A stretch of DNA of 64,000 nucleotides from Ectopseudomonas toyotomiensis (GTDB lineage Bacteria > Pseudomonadota > Gammaproteobacteria > Pseudomonadales > Pseudomonadaceae), in contig NZ_FOXK01000004.1 in the NCBI RefSeq assembly GCF_900115695.1, positions 62,001 through 126,000 on the forward strand, given 5' to 3'. The notes below the pieces were generated by a model that was given only the letters and a program-made list of their open reading frames with translations, was not told the DNA's origin and ran no database searches. Both the position numbers and the translations under genes were made by a program. Shown here piece after piece: positions 8,690-18,052 of the stretch (the stretch's first letter is position 1; each line of letters starts with the position of its first letter).

Positions 8690-9502
8690 TCACGCCAGTT
8701 CCAGCCAGATCGGCGCATGGTCCGATGGCTTGTCCATTCCACGCAGGTCGTAATCAATGCCGGCATCCTTGAAGCGCGCCTGCAGCGGCTGGCTGGCGAG
8801 GATCACGTCGATGCGCAGGCCGCGCTTTGGCTCGTCTTCGAAGCCGCGACTGCGGTAGTCGAACCAACTGAAACGGTCATTCACCTCGGGATTGAGGTGG
8901 CGGAAGCTGTCCACCAGGCCCCAGTTCCTCAGCGTCGCCAGCCACTCGCGTTCCTCCGGCAGGAAACTGCACTTGCCGGTTTTCAGCCAGCGCAGGCGAT
9001 TGGGCTCGCCGATGCCGATGTCGCAATCTTCCGGGCTGATGTTGATGTCGCCCATCACTACTAGCGCCTGCTGCGGATCGAAGTGCTCCACCAGAAGTTG
9101 CTGCAGGTCGGCATAGAAGCGCTGCTTGGCCGGGAACTTCACCGGGTGATCGCGGCTTTCGCCCTGCGGGAAATAGCCATTCATGACGGTGACCGGGTTG
9201 CCATTGGCATCGGCGAAGGTGCCGTAGATGAAGCGGCGTTGAGAGTCTTCTCCATCGCCGGGAAACCCCTTGTGCAGGCTCAGTGGCTCCTGACGCGAGA
9301 GCAGGGCGACGCCATAGTGGCCTTTCTGGCCGTGGTAATGCACGTGGTAGCCGAGCTGACGGATCTCGGCTTCGGGGAACTGCTCATCGGCCACCTTGGT
9401 TTCCTGCAGGCCGATCACATCCGGCTGGTGTTTTTCGACCAAGGCTTGCAGTTGATGAGGGCGCGCACGCAGGCCATTGATATTGAAGGAGACGATTTTC
9501 AT
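8690..9502 (-). CDS. xthA: Exodeoxyribonuclease III
   Basis: A 270-residue exonuclease III, the main AP endonuclease and 3'-5' exonuclease of base-excision repair. The start at 9500-9502 gives [18 protein letters not shown], exactly the family N-terminus; a longer frame upstream is ignored. Catalytic residues are in place: Glu34 in GLQETK, the NGYFPQG tyrosine block, [15 protein letters not shown] with the Asp/Asn pair, and SDHAPIW with the catalytic His near the C-terminus. Length matches E. coli ExoIII (268). It sits divergent from a GNAT gene and then tamAB, an order I recall from P. aeruginosa. Confidence 0.97.
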   Translation of the reverse strand: MKIVSFNINGLRARPHQLQALVEKHQPDVIGLQETKVADEQFPEAEIRQLGYHVHYHGQKGHYGVALLSRQEPLSLHKGFPGDGEDSQRRFIYGTFADANGNPVTVMNGYFPQGESRDHPVKFPAKQRFYADLQQLLVEHFDPQQALVVMGDINISPEDCDIGIGEPNRLRWLKTGKCSFLPEEREWLATLRNWGLVDSFRHLNPEVNDRFSWFDYRSRGFEDEPKRGLRIDVILASQPLQARFKDAGIDYDLRGMDKPSDHAPIWLELA

Positions 9503-9554
9503 GGGCAGCGGGTCCTGGGCTAACGGGCATGCCAAGAGAAGCATCCCGGATGAT

Positions 9555-9622
9555 GAAAGCCTTCGCGGCATGCCCTCCCTCATCCGGCGCTTCGCGCCAC
9601 CTTCTCCCGGAGGGAGAAGGGT
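9555..9622. repeat. Intergenic palindromic repeat with a CTTCTCCC/GGGAGAAG hairpin
   Basis: The 272-bp spacer between xthA and the GNAT gene holds a stretch rich in short dyads (CGGCGCTTCGCGCCACC, then CTTCTCCC-GGA-GGGAGAAG at 9601-9619). This looks like the widespread CCCTCATCC/GGGAGAAGG type of interspersed hairpin repeat common in GC-rich proteobacteria. The rest of the spacer presumably carries the two divergent promoters; no convincing -35/-10 pair was picked out. Confidence 0.45.
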
Positions 9623-9774
9623 ATGAGTGAAGGTGTCGCTGCGCGACTTTCAGATTAAACGGCGATGCTAGCCGATCCTCGGCGCTCGCGGCCAGCGCCT
9701 GGCGGGCGTCATGAGGTGGTGCTAAGTTGGCTGGGACGCGCCTGACCCACAACGCATAACAACAGAGGTCTGCC

Positions 9775-10419
9775 ATGCCCAACAACGCTCCAGCAGAAGT
9801 GCGCATGCTCGATGGTGGTTACGCCCGCGAGGTCCGTTCGCTGCTCTACCACGCCTATCGCCACGAGCCGACCTTCGCCTACCTGTTCGAAGCGCAGCGA
9901 CCGGGTTTTGATCAGCGTGTGCGCGCGACGATTCGCGAACTTGTGCAGCAGCACTTCGCCGAGGATCTGCCAGCCATTGGCCTGCTGATCGATGACCGCC
10001 TGATCGGCGCAGCACTGATCGCGCCACCGCAGCGCCGCCTGGATATCACCGAAAGCTGGGGGTGGCGTCTGCGCATGCTGCTGAGCACCGGTTTCAGCTG
10101 CACCAAGCGCTATCTCGAGTACCACGATGCGGTGCTCAGCAGCCTGCCGCCCGGGCCTTACCATGTGCTGCCGCTACTGGGCATTCACCCCGAGTTTCAG
10201 GGGCAGCATCGCGGCGAGCAGCTGCTCGAGGCGCTACACGACTGGTGTGCACAGGACAGCGGCTCGCAAGGCGTGGTGCTGGATACCGGCAATGCGCGCT
10301 ATCTGGATTTCTACCGGCGCCAGGGCTACGAGGAAATCGGCGAGCTGGCCATAGGCCCGGTGGTCGAACACGTGTTCTTTCATCCCAACCCGCAACCGGT
10401 GGTCAGAGCCAGCGCCTGA
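9775..10419 (+). CDS. GNAT-family N-acetyltransferase
   Basis: A 214-residue GNAT acetyltransferase. The acetyl-CoA-binding motif A is clear at about residues 138-160 (LPLLGIHPEFQGQHRGEQLLEAL). The usual C-terminal NARYLDFYRRQGYEEIGE block follows, placing the last strand and helix. The acceptor substrate is unknown. The ATG at 9775 follows a weak AGAGG-type site. It is the first of three same-strand genes; tamA begins 68 bases after its stop. The neighbourhood with xthA and tamAB is conserved in Pseudomonas as I recall, but nothing ties its chemistry to either. Confidence 0.85.
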   Translation: MPNNAPAEVRMLDGGYAREVRSLLYHAYRHEPTFAYLFEAQRPGFDQRVRATIRELVQQHFAEDLPAIGLLIDDRLIGAALIAPPQRRLDITESWGWRLRMLLSTGFSCTKRYLEYHDAVLSSLPPGPYHVLPLLGIHPEFQGQHRGEQLLEALHDWCAQDSGSQGVVLDTGNARYLDFYRRQGYEEIGELAIGPVVEHVFFHPNPQPVVRASA

Positions 10420-10487
10420 ACTCCGGCTGTCTGGCGCACGTGCAACGGCTCTGGCGTGGGCTCTGCTCCGTGGTAGCATCCTCCGCC

Positions 10488-12215
10488 ATGAGCGTATATG
10501 GACATTTTCAGCGTAGCCTGGCGCTGCTGCTGATCAGTACGGGTGCTTTCGCAGCGAGCGAACTCGACGTACGAATCACTCCGAGCAATTCGGCTCTCAA
10601 GGCCAATATCGAAGGTTATGTCGGCAGCCTCGATGGGCGTGACGCGCAGTCGTTGCGGCGCTTGCGTCGTATCGCCGAGAACGAGGCCGACAAGGCGGCT
10701 CAGGCCCTGGGTTATTACCAGGCGCGCATTCGTAGCCGTATCGAAGAGGGCGCAACGCCGCGCCTGGTGATCGAGGTCGAGCCCGGCGAGCGCATTCGCC
10801 TGCGCAGCGTCGACATTCGTATCGAAGGGCCTGCCAGCGAGCTGTCTGCCTTTCGTGTACCCAGTGCCGGTCGTTTGCAGCCAGGCTCGGTGCTCAACCA
10901 TGGGCGCTATGAGGATGCCAAGCGACTGATCCAGAATCAGGCCTCGCGCTATGGCTTCTTCGACGGCCGATTCTCCCGGCAGCGCCTGGAAATCGATCCG
11001 GCCGCCGGCGTGGCCGATATCGAGCTGGTGTTCGTCAGCGGGCCGCGTTACAGCCTGGGCGATATCGCCTTCAGCGGTGACTTCCCGTTCGATAAAGAGC
11101 TGCTGCTGCGCATGGTGCCGTTCGATCCGGACACACCCTACGACTCCGAATTGATCGCCGAGCTGTATCAGGCGCTGCAGTCGAGTGGCTATTTCGAATC
11201 GGTGCGGGTCGATGCCATCCCGACTCAGGCCGACCAGTTGCGTATTCCCGTGGCGGTGGCGCTGCAGGTGCGCGAGCCGCGCACCATGGGCCTGGGGCTG
11301 GGCTTTTCCACCGACGTCGGGCCGCGCCTGCGCGCCAACTGGACGCGCCACTGGCGCAATCCGCAGGGGCACAGCTACGGGGTGGAAACCGAATTGTCCG
11401 CCCCGCGGCAGAACGTTGGCCTGTGGTACGACATTCCCGGTGACCCGCCACTGACCGACAAACTGCGCCTGGCCGGCGGCTATCAATATGAGGAGCTGGC
11501 CAGCAAGGACAGCTTGAGCCGGTTACTCACCCTCGGTCCGGAATGGCACAGCCAGCGCCCCGGTGGCTGGCAGCGCGTGCTGTCGGTGAAATGGCAGCGT
11601 GAGGAATATCGCCTGGGCGACGATTCCGGGCTGAGCACCCTGTTGATGCCGGGCGTCAGCTACTCGCTGCTGCGCAGCGACAACCGCCTCGACCCGAACC
11701 AGGGCTACCGCGTGCAGTTCGACTTGCGCGGCGCTGTCGATGGCGTGCTGTCCGACGCCAACGTGCTGCACGGTAACGTCATGCTCAAGGGCCTGACTAC
11801 CGTATTCGACAATCACCGTCTGCTCGGGCGGGTACAGTTTGGCGGTACCGAAACCAATGGTTTTTCTGCCGTGCCGCCGTCGCTGCGCTTCTTCGCCGGT
11901 GGCGATCAGAGCGTGCGTGGCTACGACTACCAGAGCCTGTCGCCGGAGAACAATCGCGGCGACAAGATTGGCGGCCGTTACCTGTTTGCTGCCAGCGCCG
12001 AGTACCAGTACAGCCTCACCGACAAGTGGCGCCTGGCGACCTTCATCGATCAGGGTAACGCTTTCAATTCGCTGGACATTCCCACCTTGAAGACCGGCGT
12101 CGGCTTCGGCGTGCGCTGGGTATCGCCGGTTGGCCCGCTGCGCCTGGACCTCGCTCATGCGCTGGACGACGACGGTGGCGTGCGCCTGCATTTCTCCATG
12201 GGGCCTGAGCTATGA
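10488..12215 (+). CDS. tamA: Translocation and assembly module outer-membrane protein TamA
   Basis: A 575-residue Omp85-superfamily protein. With TamB it helps insert proteins into, and move lipid towards, the outer membrane. The start at 10488 gives a short signal peptide (cleavage after TGAFA, about residue 23); a GTG at 10470 is possible but adds little. Residues about 24-260 hold three POTRA domains, and the rest is a 16-strand barrel. The Omp85 lid-lock signature is visible in FFAGGDQSVRGYDYQSLSP, and GVGFGVRWVSPVGPLRLDLA lies in the last strands. The stop overlaps the tamB start by four bases (ATGA), indicating translational coupling. Confidence 0.93.
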   Translation: MSVYGHFQRSLALLLISTGAFAASELDVRITPSNSALKANIEGYVGSLDGRDAQSLRRLRRIAENEADKAAQALGYYQARIRSRIEEGATPRLVIEVEPGERIRLRSVDIRIEGPASELSAFRVPSAGRLQPGSVLNHGRYEDAKRLIQNQASRYGFFDGRFSRQRLEIDPAAGVADIELVFVSGPRYSLGDIAFSGDFPFDKELLLRMVPFDPDTPYDSELIAELYQALQSSGYFESVRVDAIPTQADQLRIPVAVALQVREPRTMGLGLGFSTDVGPRLRANWTRHWRNPQGHSYGVETELSAPRQNVGLWYDIPGDPPLTDKLRLAGGYQYEELASKDSLSRLLTLGPEWHSQRPGGWQRVLSVKWQREEYRLGDDSGLSTLLMPGVSYSLLRSDNRLDPNQGYRVQFDLRGAVDGVLSDANVLHGNVMLKGLTTVFDNHRLLGRVQFGGTETNGFSAVPPSLRFFAGGDQSVRGYDYQSLSPENNRGDKIGGRYLFAASAEYQYSLTDKWRLATFIDQGNAFNSLDIPTLKTGVGFGVRWVSPVGPLRLDLAHALDDDGGVRLHFSMGPEL

Positions 12216-15200
12216 GTCGGCGCCTGCTGAAATGGCTGGCCGGCGGTCTGCTCGGTCTGGTGTTGCTGCTCGTAGCAGCTTTGTGGACGCTGCTCGGTAC
12301 CCAGGGTGGTAGCCGTTGGCTGCTGGCCCAGGTGCCAGGCTTGCAGGTCGACAACTTCGCAGGACGCCTGGGCGGTGCCTGGCAGGCCGATGCGCTGATC
12401 TGGCAGCAAGATGATATGCGGGTTGAGCTGCAGCAGCTGGACATGGTCTGGTCGCCGTCCTGCCTGCTGCGCCTGACGCTGTGCCTGGATCGTCTGCATC
12501 TGCAGCAGATTGCCGTGACCCTGCCCGACAGTGGGGAGGGCAGCGATGAGCCGTTGAGCCTGCCTAACCTCAAACTGCCACTGCGCTTGCAATTGGGCGA
12601 TATCCAGCTGGGCGAACTGCGCCTGGACGGCCAGACGCAACTGAGCGATCTCGAACTGATCGCCAGTTGGAACGAGCAGGGTGTGGAGCTGCAGCGCCTG
12701 GCCTTGCAACGTGATGACCTGAGCCTGGACCTCAGTGGCCAGCTGACGCCGCAGGGCGATTGGCCCTTGGCCCTGAGCGGCCGCCTGCAGTTACCGGAAG
12801 TCGATGGCAAGGCCTGGCAGGTGGCGCTGCAGGTAGCTGGCGAATTGCAGCGCAGCCTGAAGATCGAGGCTGACAGCAGCGGCTATCTCGACGCCCGTCT
12901 CGAAGGACAGGTGCAGGCGCTGGCCGAGCACCTGCCCGCCGAACTGCGCCTAACCAGCCAGGATTTTCAGGCCAGCAGTGCCTTGCCGCAGACGCTGCAC
13001 CTGCAGGCGCTGACGTTGTCGGCAAAGGGTGACCTGAGCAGCGGTTATCGCATCGACGGCAGCGCCACTCTGCCCGCCGAGCAGGCACCGATGCCGCTGA
13101 CCTTGCGCGGCAGGGTCGATGCCAGGGGGGCGGATATCGAATTGCTGCGAATCGAGGCCGAGGATCAGCAGCATCTGCAGCTCAGCGGTACGCTCGCCTG
13201 GAGCAAAGCGTTTCAGGCCGATGCCAAGCTCGATTGGCTGAGTTTCCCCTGGCAGCGTCTGTACCCGCTGGACGAGCCGCCACCCGTGGCACTGCAACAA
13301 CTGCAGGCCGAAGTCAGCTATAGCGAAGGCAATTACCTGGGTAACTTCGCTGCGCAGTTGCAGGGGCCTGCGGGTGCCTTCAGCCTGAGCAGTCCGGTCA
13401 GTGGCGATCTCGGCCAGGTCAGCCTGCCGCAATTGCAGCTGGTTGCTGGCCAGGGCCGCGCCGAAGGGGTGGTCAAGGTCGGTTTTGCCGACGGCGTCGA
13501 CTGGCAGGCCATGCTGCAGCTCAGCGCCCTCGACCCGGGCTACTGGCTGGCGGAAATGTCGGGTAATCTGGCAGGGCCGCTGAATACCTCGGGCAGCTTC
13601 AATGCCGGTGCGCTGCAGGCCAAGGCCGATATCGACCTCAATGGCCGTCTGCGTGGCCAGCCAGTGCAATTGCAGGTACAGGGTGCCGGTAGCGGCGAGC
13701 AGTGGCAGCTCGGGCGGTTGCTGGTACGTCTGGGTGATAACCGGATCAGCGGCCAGGGCGCTCTGGATCAGCGTTTGCGTGGTCAGCTGGAGTTGGTGTT
13801 ACCGCGTCTGGGGCAACTCTGGCCCGGTCTGCAAGGGCAGGTACAGGGCCAGTTGTCCGTGGCGGGCACCTTGCAGGCGCCGCAAGGCCAGCTTGCGCTG
13901 AGTGGGGAGCGTCTTGCGTTTGGCGACCCCAGTCTGCGTCGCCTGCAGCTGGACGCGACGCTGGATGCCCGCCAGCAGGCGCGCATCGGTTTGAATCTGC
14001 GTGGTATCCGCATCGGCGATACCTACCTTGGGCGCTTGCAGGCCGAAGGTCGTGGCGATCAGCGTCGCCAGGCGCTGGACATCGATCTGCAAGGTCCGCT
14101 GCTGCAGCTGGCTTTGGCCCTGGACGGTGGCTTGAACGAGCAGGGCGACTGGCGCGGTCGTATTGCCAGTGGCCGTGTACAGAGCGGCGGGCAGGATTGG
14201 CAATTGCAGCAGGCGGCGACCCTGGAGCGCTTGGCCAGCGGCCGCATGAACCTGGGCGCGCATTGCTGGCAGTCCGGCGATGCCAGCCTGTGCGGCGGGC
14301 AGCAGCGGCTGATGCCGCAGCCCAGCCTGGACTGGCGCCTGGAGAATTTCCCCCTGGCCAGCCTGCAGCCCTGGCTGCCCGAGGATTTCGCCTGGCAGGG
14401 CCGTCTCGATGGACAGCTGAAAGTCGAGCTACCCGACAGCGGTCCCAACGGCCAGATCAGGCTCGATGCTGGCGCTGGCAATCTGCGTATTCGTCAGCCG
14501 GATGAAGAGCAGTGGCTGGACTTTCCCTACGACAGCCTGCGTCTGGACAGCACGCTGCGACCACAGCGTGTAGTCAGCGAGCTGCGTTTCGTCAGTGGCC
14601 GCCTGGGTGAGTTGCTGCTGCAGGCGCAGATCGATCCACGCCCGGCGAGCAAGCCGGTCAGCGGTGAGTTTCGATTGAGCGGTTTCGATCTCGCCGTGCT
14701 GCGTCCCTTCGTACCCATGGCGGAAAGGCTCGAAGGCAAGCTGCAGGGCAGCGGCAATATAAGTGGCCAACTGCTGGCGCCGCAGATCAACGGCCAGCTA
14801 CGTCTGGATGACGGCGAGTTGTCCGGCAGCGAACTGCCGATCAGCCTGGAGAACCTGCAATTGCAGGCGTTGATCTCGGGCGAGCAGGTGCAGCTCTCCG
14901 GCGACTGGCGCAGCGGTGAGCAGGGGCGTGGCAATCTGCGTGGCGAACTGACCTGGGCCGAGGGGCTGAGCGGCGATCTGGCATTGCAGGGACAGCGTTT
15001 GCCGGTGAAGGTCGAGCCCTATGCCGAGCTGGAAGTCGAGCCTGATTTGCAATTGCAGCTGCGTGCCCAGCGTCTGGCCGTCAGCGGCAGGGTTGGCGTG
15101 CCGCGTGGCTTGATCAGCGTACGTGAACTACCGCCATCGACGGTCAAGGTTTCCGGTGATGCACGGGTGGTCGGTCGTGAAACCCCGGAAGCTGAGCAGG

Positions 15201-15895
15201 GCATGGGCGTCGCCATGGATGTCGATGTCGAGGTGGGGCAGGACAAACTGGCCTTCAGCGGTTTCGGCCTGACTGCCGACCTGCGTGGACGCGTGCACAT
15301 CGGCGATAACCTCGATACCCGCGGTGAACTGAATCTGGTCAATGGCCGCTATCGCGCCTACGGCCAGCGCCTGACCATTCGCCGCGCACGCCTGCTGTTC
15401 ACCGGGCCCATCGATCAGCCGTTCCTCGATGTGGAAGCGATTCGCCGGGTCGACACGGTCGTCGCCGGTATCCGTCTGTCCGGCAGCGCCGAGCAGCCGA
15501 GCACCACGGTCTTCGCCGAGCCGGCCATGAGCCAGGAACAGGCGCTGTCCTATCTGGTACTGGGTCGGCCTTTGGGGCAAAGCACGGGGGACAACAACAT
15601 GCTTGGCCAGGCAGCGCTGGCGCTTGGCCTGGCCGGCAGCAGTTCGCTCACCACCAGCCTGGCCACCAGTCTGGGCATTCAGGATTTTCAGCTCGACACC
15701 GAGGGCAGTGGCGTGACCACCAGTGTGGTGGCCAGCGGCAATATCACCGAGCGCCTGAGTCTGCGTTACGGCGTGGGCGTGTTCGAGCCGGCCAACACCA
15801 TCGCGCTGCGTTACGAGCTGAGCCGGCGCCTGTATCTTGAGGCCGCCAGCGGTCTGGCCAGCTCGCTCGACCTGTTCTATCGCCGGGACTTCTGA
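12212..15895 (+). CDS. tamB: Translocation and assembly module inner-membrane protein TamB
   Basis: A 1227-residue AsmA-like/TamB protein. A single N-terminal anchor helix (about residues 9-30) holds it in the inner membrane. The rest is a very long, regular beta-rich repeat full of alternating LQL/LDG patterns, forming the hydrophobic groove that spans the periplasm. The C-terminal TamB (DUF490) domain, roughly residues 880-1227, contains RGELNLVNGRYRAYGQRLTI and LSYLVLGRPL, and ends SLDLFYRRDF, a typical outer-membrane docking end. Length is usual for the family (about 1220-1260). It is translationally coupled to tamA. Related proteins act in anterograde phospholipid transport. Confidence 0.93.
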   Translation: MSRRLLKWLAGGLLGLVLLLVAALWTLLGTQGGSRWLLAQVPGLQVDNFAGRLGGAWQADALIWQQDDMRVELQQLDMVWSPSCLLRLTLCLDRLHLQQIAVTLPDSGEGSDEPLSLPNLKLPLRLQLGDIQLGELRLDGQTQLSDLELIASWNEQGVELQRLALQRDDLSLDLSGQLTPQGDWPLALSGRLQLPEVDGKAWQVALQVAGELQRSLKIEADSSGYLDARLEGQVQALAEHLPAELRLTSQDFQASSALPQTLHLQALTLSAKGDLSSGYRIDGSATLPAEQAPMPLTLRGRVDARGADIELLRIEAEDQQHLQLSGTLAWSKAFQADAKLDWLSFPWQRLYPLDEPPPVALQQLQAEVSYSEGNYLGNFAAQLQGPAGAFSLSSPVSGDLGQVSLPQLQLVAGQGRAEGVVKVGFADGVDWQAMLQLSALDPGYWLAEMSGNLAGPLNTSGSFNAGALQAKADIDLNGRLRGQPVQLQVQGAGSGEQWQLGRLLVRLGDNRISGQGALDQRLRGQLELVLPRLGQLWPGLQGQVQGQLSVAGTLQAPQGQLALSGERLAFGDPSLRRLQLDATLDARQQARIGLNLRGIRIGDTYLGRLQAEGRGDQRRQALDIDLQGPLLQLALALDGGLNEQGDWRGRIASGRVQSGGQDWQLQQAATLERLASGRMNLGAHCWQSGDASLCGGQQRLMPQPSLDWRLENFPLASLQPWLPEDFAWQGRLDGQLKVELPDSGPNGQIRLDAGAGNLRIRQPDEEQWLDFPYDSLRLDSTLRPQRVVSELRFVSGRLGELLLQAQIDPRPASKPVSGEFRLSGFDLAVLRPFVPMAERLEGKLQGSGNISGQLLAPQINGQLRLDDGELSGSELPISLENLQLQALISGEQVQLSGDWRSGEQGRGNLRGELTWAEGLSGDLALQGQRLPVKVEPYAELEVEPDLQLQLRAQRLAVSGRVGVPRGLISVRELPPSTVKVSGDARVVGRETPEAEQGMGVAMDVDVEVGQDKLAFSGFGLTADLRGRVHIGDNLDTRGELNLVNGRYRAYGQRLTIRRARLLFTGPIDQPFLDVEAIRRVDTVVAGIRLSGSAEQPSTTVFAEPAMSQEQALSYLVLGRPLGQSTGDNNMLGQAALALGLAGSSSLTTSLATSLGIQDFQLDTEGSGVTTSVVASGNITERLSLRYGVGVFEPANTIALRYELSRRLYLEAASGLASSLDLFYRRDF

Positions 15896-16069
15896 TGGTC
15901 GCGCCACCTTTTGCTAAATCCCTACATGGCTGCGGGTGTATCGGCGGCGCTTCTGCGCTAGTCTGGACGCATGGTCGGGCCGTGACCTGCCATTCGATGG
16001 AGCATTCGCCACGGCGAACCCCATGTCACACATTTGCCCTTCAACTCCCTGAACGATAAGGAAACTCCC

Positions 16070-16570
16070 ATGGCGCAAGTCACTCTCAAAGGCAACCCGG
16101 TGCAGGTCGAGGGTCAACTGCCGCAGGTTGGCCAACAGGCACCAGCGTTCAGCCTGGTCGCTGGCGACCTGAGCGACGTCACCCTGGCCAGCCTGGCTGG
16201 CAAGCGCAAGGTGCTGAACATCTTCCCCAGCGTCGACACCCCGACCTGCGCTACTTCCGTGCGCAAGTTCAACGCCGAAGCCGGTCAACTGAACAACACC
16301 GTGGTGCTGTGCATCTCCGCTGATCTGCCGTTCGCCCAGGCACGTTTCTGTGGTGCCGAAGGTCTGGAAAGCGTGGTCAACCTGTCCAGCCTGCGTGGCG
16401 CCGACTTCCTCAAGAACTACGGTGTGGCCATCGCCAGCGGCCCGCTGACCGGCCTGGCCGCGCGCGCCGTGGTAGTGCTGGATGAAAACGACAAGGTGCT
16501 GCACAGCGAGCTGGTTGGCGAAATCGCTGATGAGCCGAATTACGCAGCTGCCCTGGCCGCGCTCAAGTAA
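16070..16570 (+). CDS. tpx: Thiol peroxidase, atypical 2-Cys peroxiredoxin
   Basis: A 166-residue Tpx, reducing H2O2 and alkyl hydroperoxides with electrons from thioredoxin. The peroxidatic Cys60 lies in [15 protein letters not shown] and the resolving Cys94 in [12 protein letters not shown], the exact Tpx spacing. The ATG at 16070 follows AAGGAAAC and starts [13 protein letters not shown], the family N-terminus; a 12-codon extension upstream is not needed. Likely periplasmic or cytoplasmic as in relatives; no signal peptide is seen. It is monocistronic, with its own 170-bp promoter region after tamB and a strong terminator. Confidence 0.96.
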   Translation: MAQVTLKGNPVQVEGQLPQVGQQAPAFSLVAGDLSDVTLASLAGKRKVLNIFPSVDTPTCATSVRKFNAEAGQLNNTVVLCISADLPFAQARFCGAEGLESVVNLSSLRGADFLKNYGVAIASGPLTGLAARAVVVLDENDKVLHSELVGEIADEPNYAAALAALK

Positions 16571-16587
16571 TTGGCAAGTAAAACCAG

Positions 16588-16608
16588 ACGGCCTGCTCTG
16601 CAGGCCGT
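16588..16608 (+). terminator. Rho-independent terminator after tpx
   Basis: ACGGCCTGC and GCAGGCCGT form a perfect nine-base stem around TCT, followed by TTTTATTT. Confidence 0.9.
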
Positions 16609-16730
16609 TTTTATTTGTGCACCAAGCCGAACGTTCTGAGCACGCCGACAGTCCTTGCCCGATCCAGATTTTTTCGCGGACTCAAACAGTTAGTAACGTA
16701 AGGGCAGCGTAAAAAGCGGGTAAATGGGCT

Positions 16731-16758
16731 TTGCTTGACGCGGGCCAGTGCTTATCGT
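16731..16758 (+). promoter_or_regulatory. Candidate sigma-70 promoter of the mux operon
   Basis: TTGCTT and TATCGT are separated by 16 bases, about 35 bases upstream of the muxA start. The match is moderate and was found by eye. Confidence 0.35.
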
Positions 16759-16792
16759 GCCGACTCCCCTTAAAAGTGATATTGCGCCTGCC

Positions 16793-18052
16793 ATGTCGAA
16801 TGCTTCCCCGTCTCCATCGAATTCCTCCCGTCAGTGGCTGATTGGCCTGACGTTGCTCGCTGTGCTGCTTCTGCTGCTGTGGTGGTTCTGGCCGAGCGAG
16901 CCAGAAAGCCAGCAGATGGGCCGTGGCCGTTTCGGAGACATGGGGCCGGTGCCGGTGCGCGTGGCCGAGGTCAAGCAGGGTGAGTTCGCCATCGAGCTCA
17001 AGGCGCTTGGCACGGTAACTTCCTACAACACGGTCAACGTACGCTCGCGGGTCGACGGTGAGCTGGTCAAGGTGCTGTTCGAGGAGGGCCAGCAGGTCAA
17101 GGCTGGCGACCTGTTGGCGGTAATCGATCCACGTCCTTATCAGGTGGCCTTGCAGCAGGCGCAGGGGGCGCTGCAGGAAAACCAGGCGCAACTGAAGAAC
17201 GCCGAACTGGACCTGCAGCGCTACAAGGGGCTGTACGACGAAGACAGCATCGCCAAACAGACCCTGGACACCCAGCAGGCGCTGGTCAATCAGTACCGTG
17301 GCAGTCTGCAGAGCAACCAGGCCGATGTCGCCACGGCCAAGCTCAACCTCGACTTCACCCAGATTCGCGCGCCCATCGACGGTCGCCTCGGCCTACGTCA
17401 GCTGGATATCGGCAACCTGGTCAGCAGCGGCGATACCACGCCTTTGGTGGTAATCACCCAGGCCGATCCGATTGCGGTGATCTTTACCATCCCCGAGGGC
17501 GATCTGCCTGCCGTGCTGCAGCGCCGCCGCGGCGGCACGACCCTGGCCGTCGAGGCCTGGGACCGTGGTGAGCGTCTCAAACTGGCCGAGGGTGTGCTGG
17601 AAAGCCTGGATAACCAGATCGACACCACCACCGGTACGGTCAAGCTCAAGGCGCGCTTCGACAACGCCGAGCAGATGCTCTTCCCCAATCAGTTCGTCAA
17701 CGTGCGTCTGCGCGTTGAAACCCGTGAGGCCGCCACCATCATTCCGTCCGCTGCGGTGCAGTTCGGCACCCAGGGTACCTTCGTCTACGTCGTGGGTGAC
17801 GATAACAGGGTGAGCATCCGTCAGGTCACCATCGCCGCCAGCGACGCTGAGCGCAGCCTGGTGGCCGGTGGCGTGCAGCCTGGCGAACGGCTGGTGCTGG
17901 AGGGCACCGACCGCCTGCGCCACGGCAGCGAGGTGGAAGTGGTCGACCCGAACCTGGTGCAGAGCCCCGACGGCGCGGCCAACGAGCCTGGAGATCGCCA
18001 GGGCAAGCGCGATGGCTCCGCACGTCCGGGCGCAGCACGGAACGACGCATGA
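16793..18052 (+). CDS. muxA: RND efflux periplasmic adaptor (membrane fusion protein) MuxA
   Basis: A 419-residue HlyD/MdtA-type adaptor linking the inner-membrane pump to the outer-membrane channel. I start at the ATG at 16793; upstream codons are AT-rich and lack a binding site. An N-terminal anchor helix ([15 protein letters not shown], about residues 18-36) is followed by the lipoyl/barrel-sandwich half ([34 protein letters not shown]). A long helical hairpin (about 105-175) comes next, then the second lipoyl half, the beta-barrel and the membrane-proximal domain. The tail is Gly/Arg/Asp-rich. It is the first gene of muxA-muxB-muxC-opmB, overlapping muxB by four bases. Confidence 0.9.
   Translation: MSNASPSPSNSSRQWLIGLTLLAVLLLLLWWFWPSEPESQQMGRGRFGDMGPVPVRVAEVKQGEFAIELKALGTVTSYNTVNVRSRVDGELVKVLFEEGQQVKAGDLLAVIDPRPYQVALQQAQGALQENQAQLKNAELDLQRYKGLYDEDSIAKQTLDTQQALVNQYRGSLQSNQADVATAKLNLDFTQIRAPIDGRLGLRQLDIGNLVSSGDTTPLVVITQADPIAVIFTIPEGDLPAVLQRRRGGTTLAVEAWDRGERLKLAEGVLESLDNQIDTTTGTVKLKARFDNAEQMLFPNQFVNVRLRVETREAATIIPSAAVQFGTQGTFVYVVGDDNRVSIRQVTIAASDAERSLVAGGVQPGERLVLEGTDRLRHGSEVEVVDPNLVQSPDGAANEPGDRQGKRDGSARPGAARNDA

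Noticed and set aside
10062..10487. Longer TamA N-terminus
   Set aside because: It overlaps the GNAT gene in another frame and would remove the signal peptide from the protein start.
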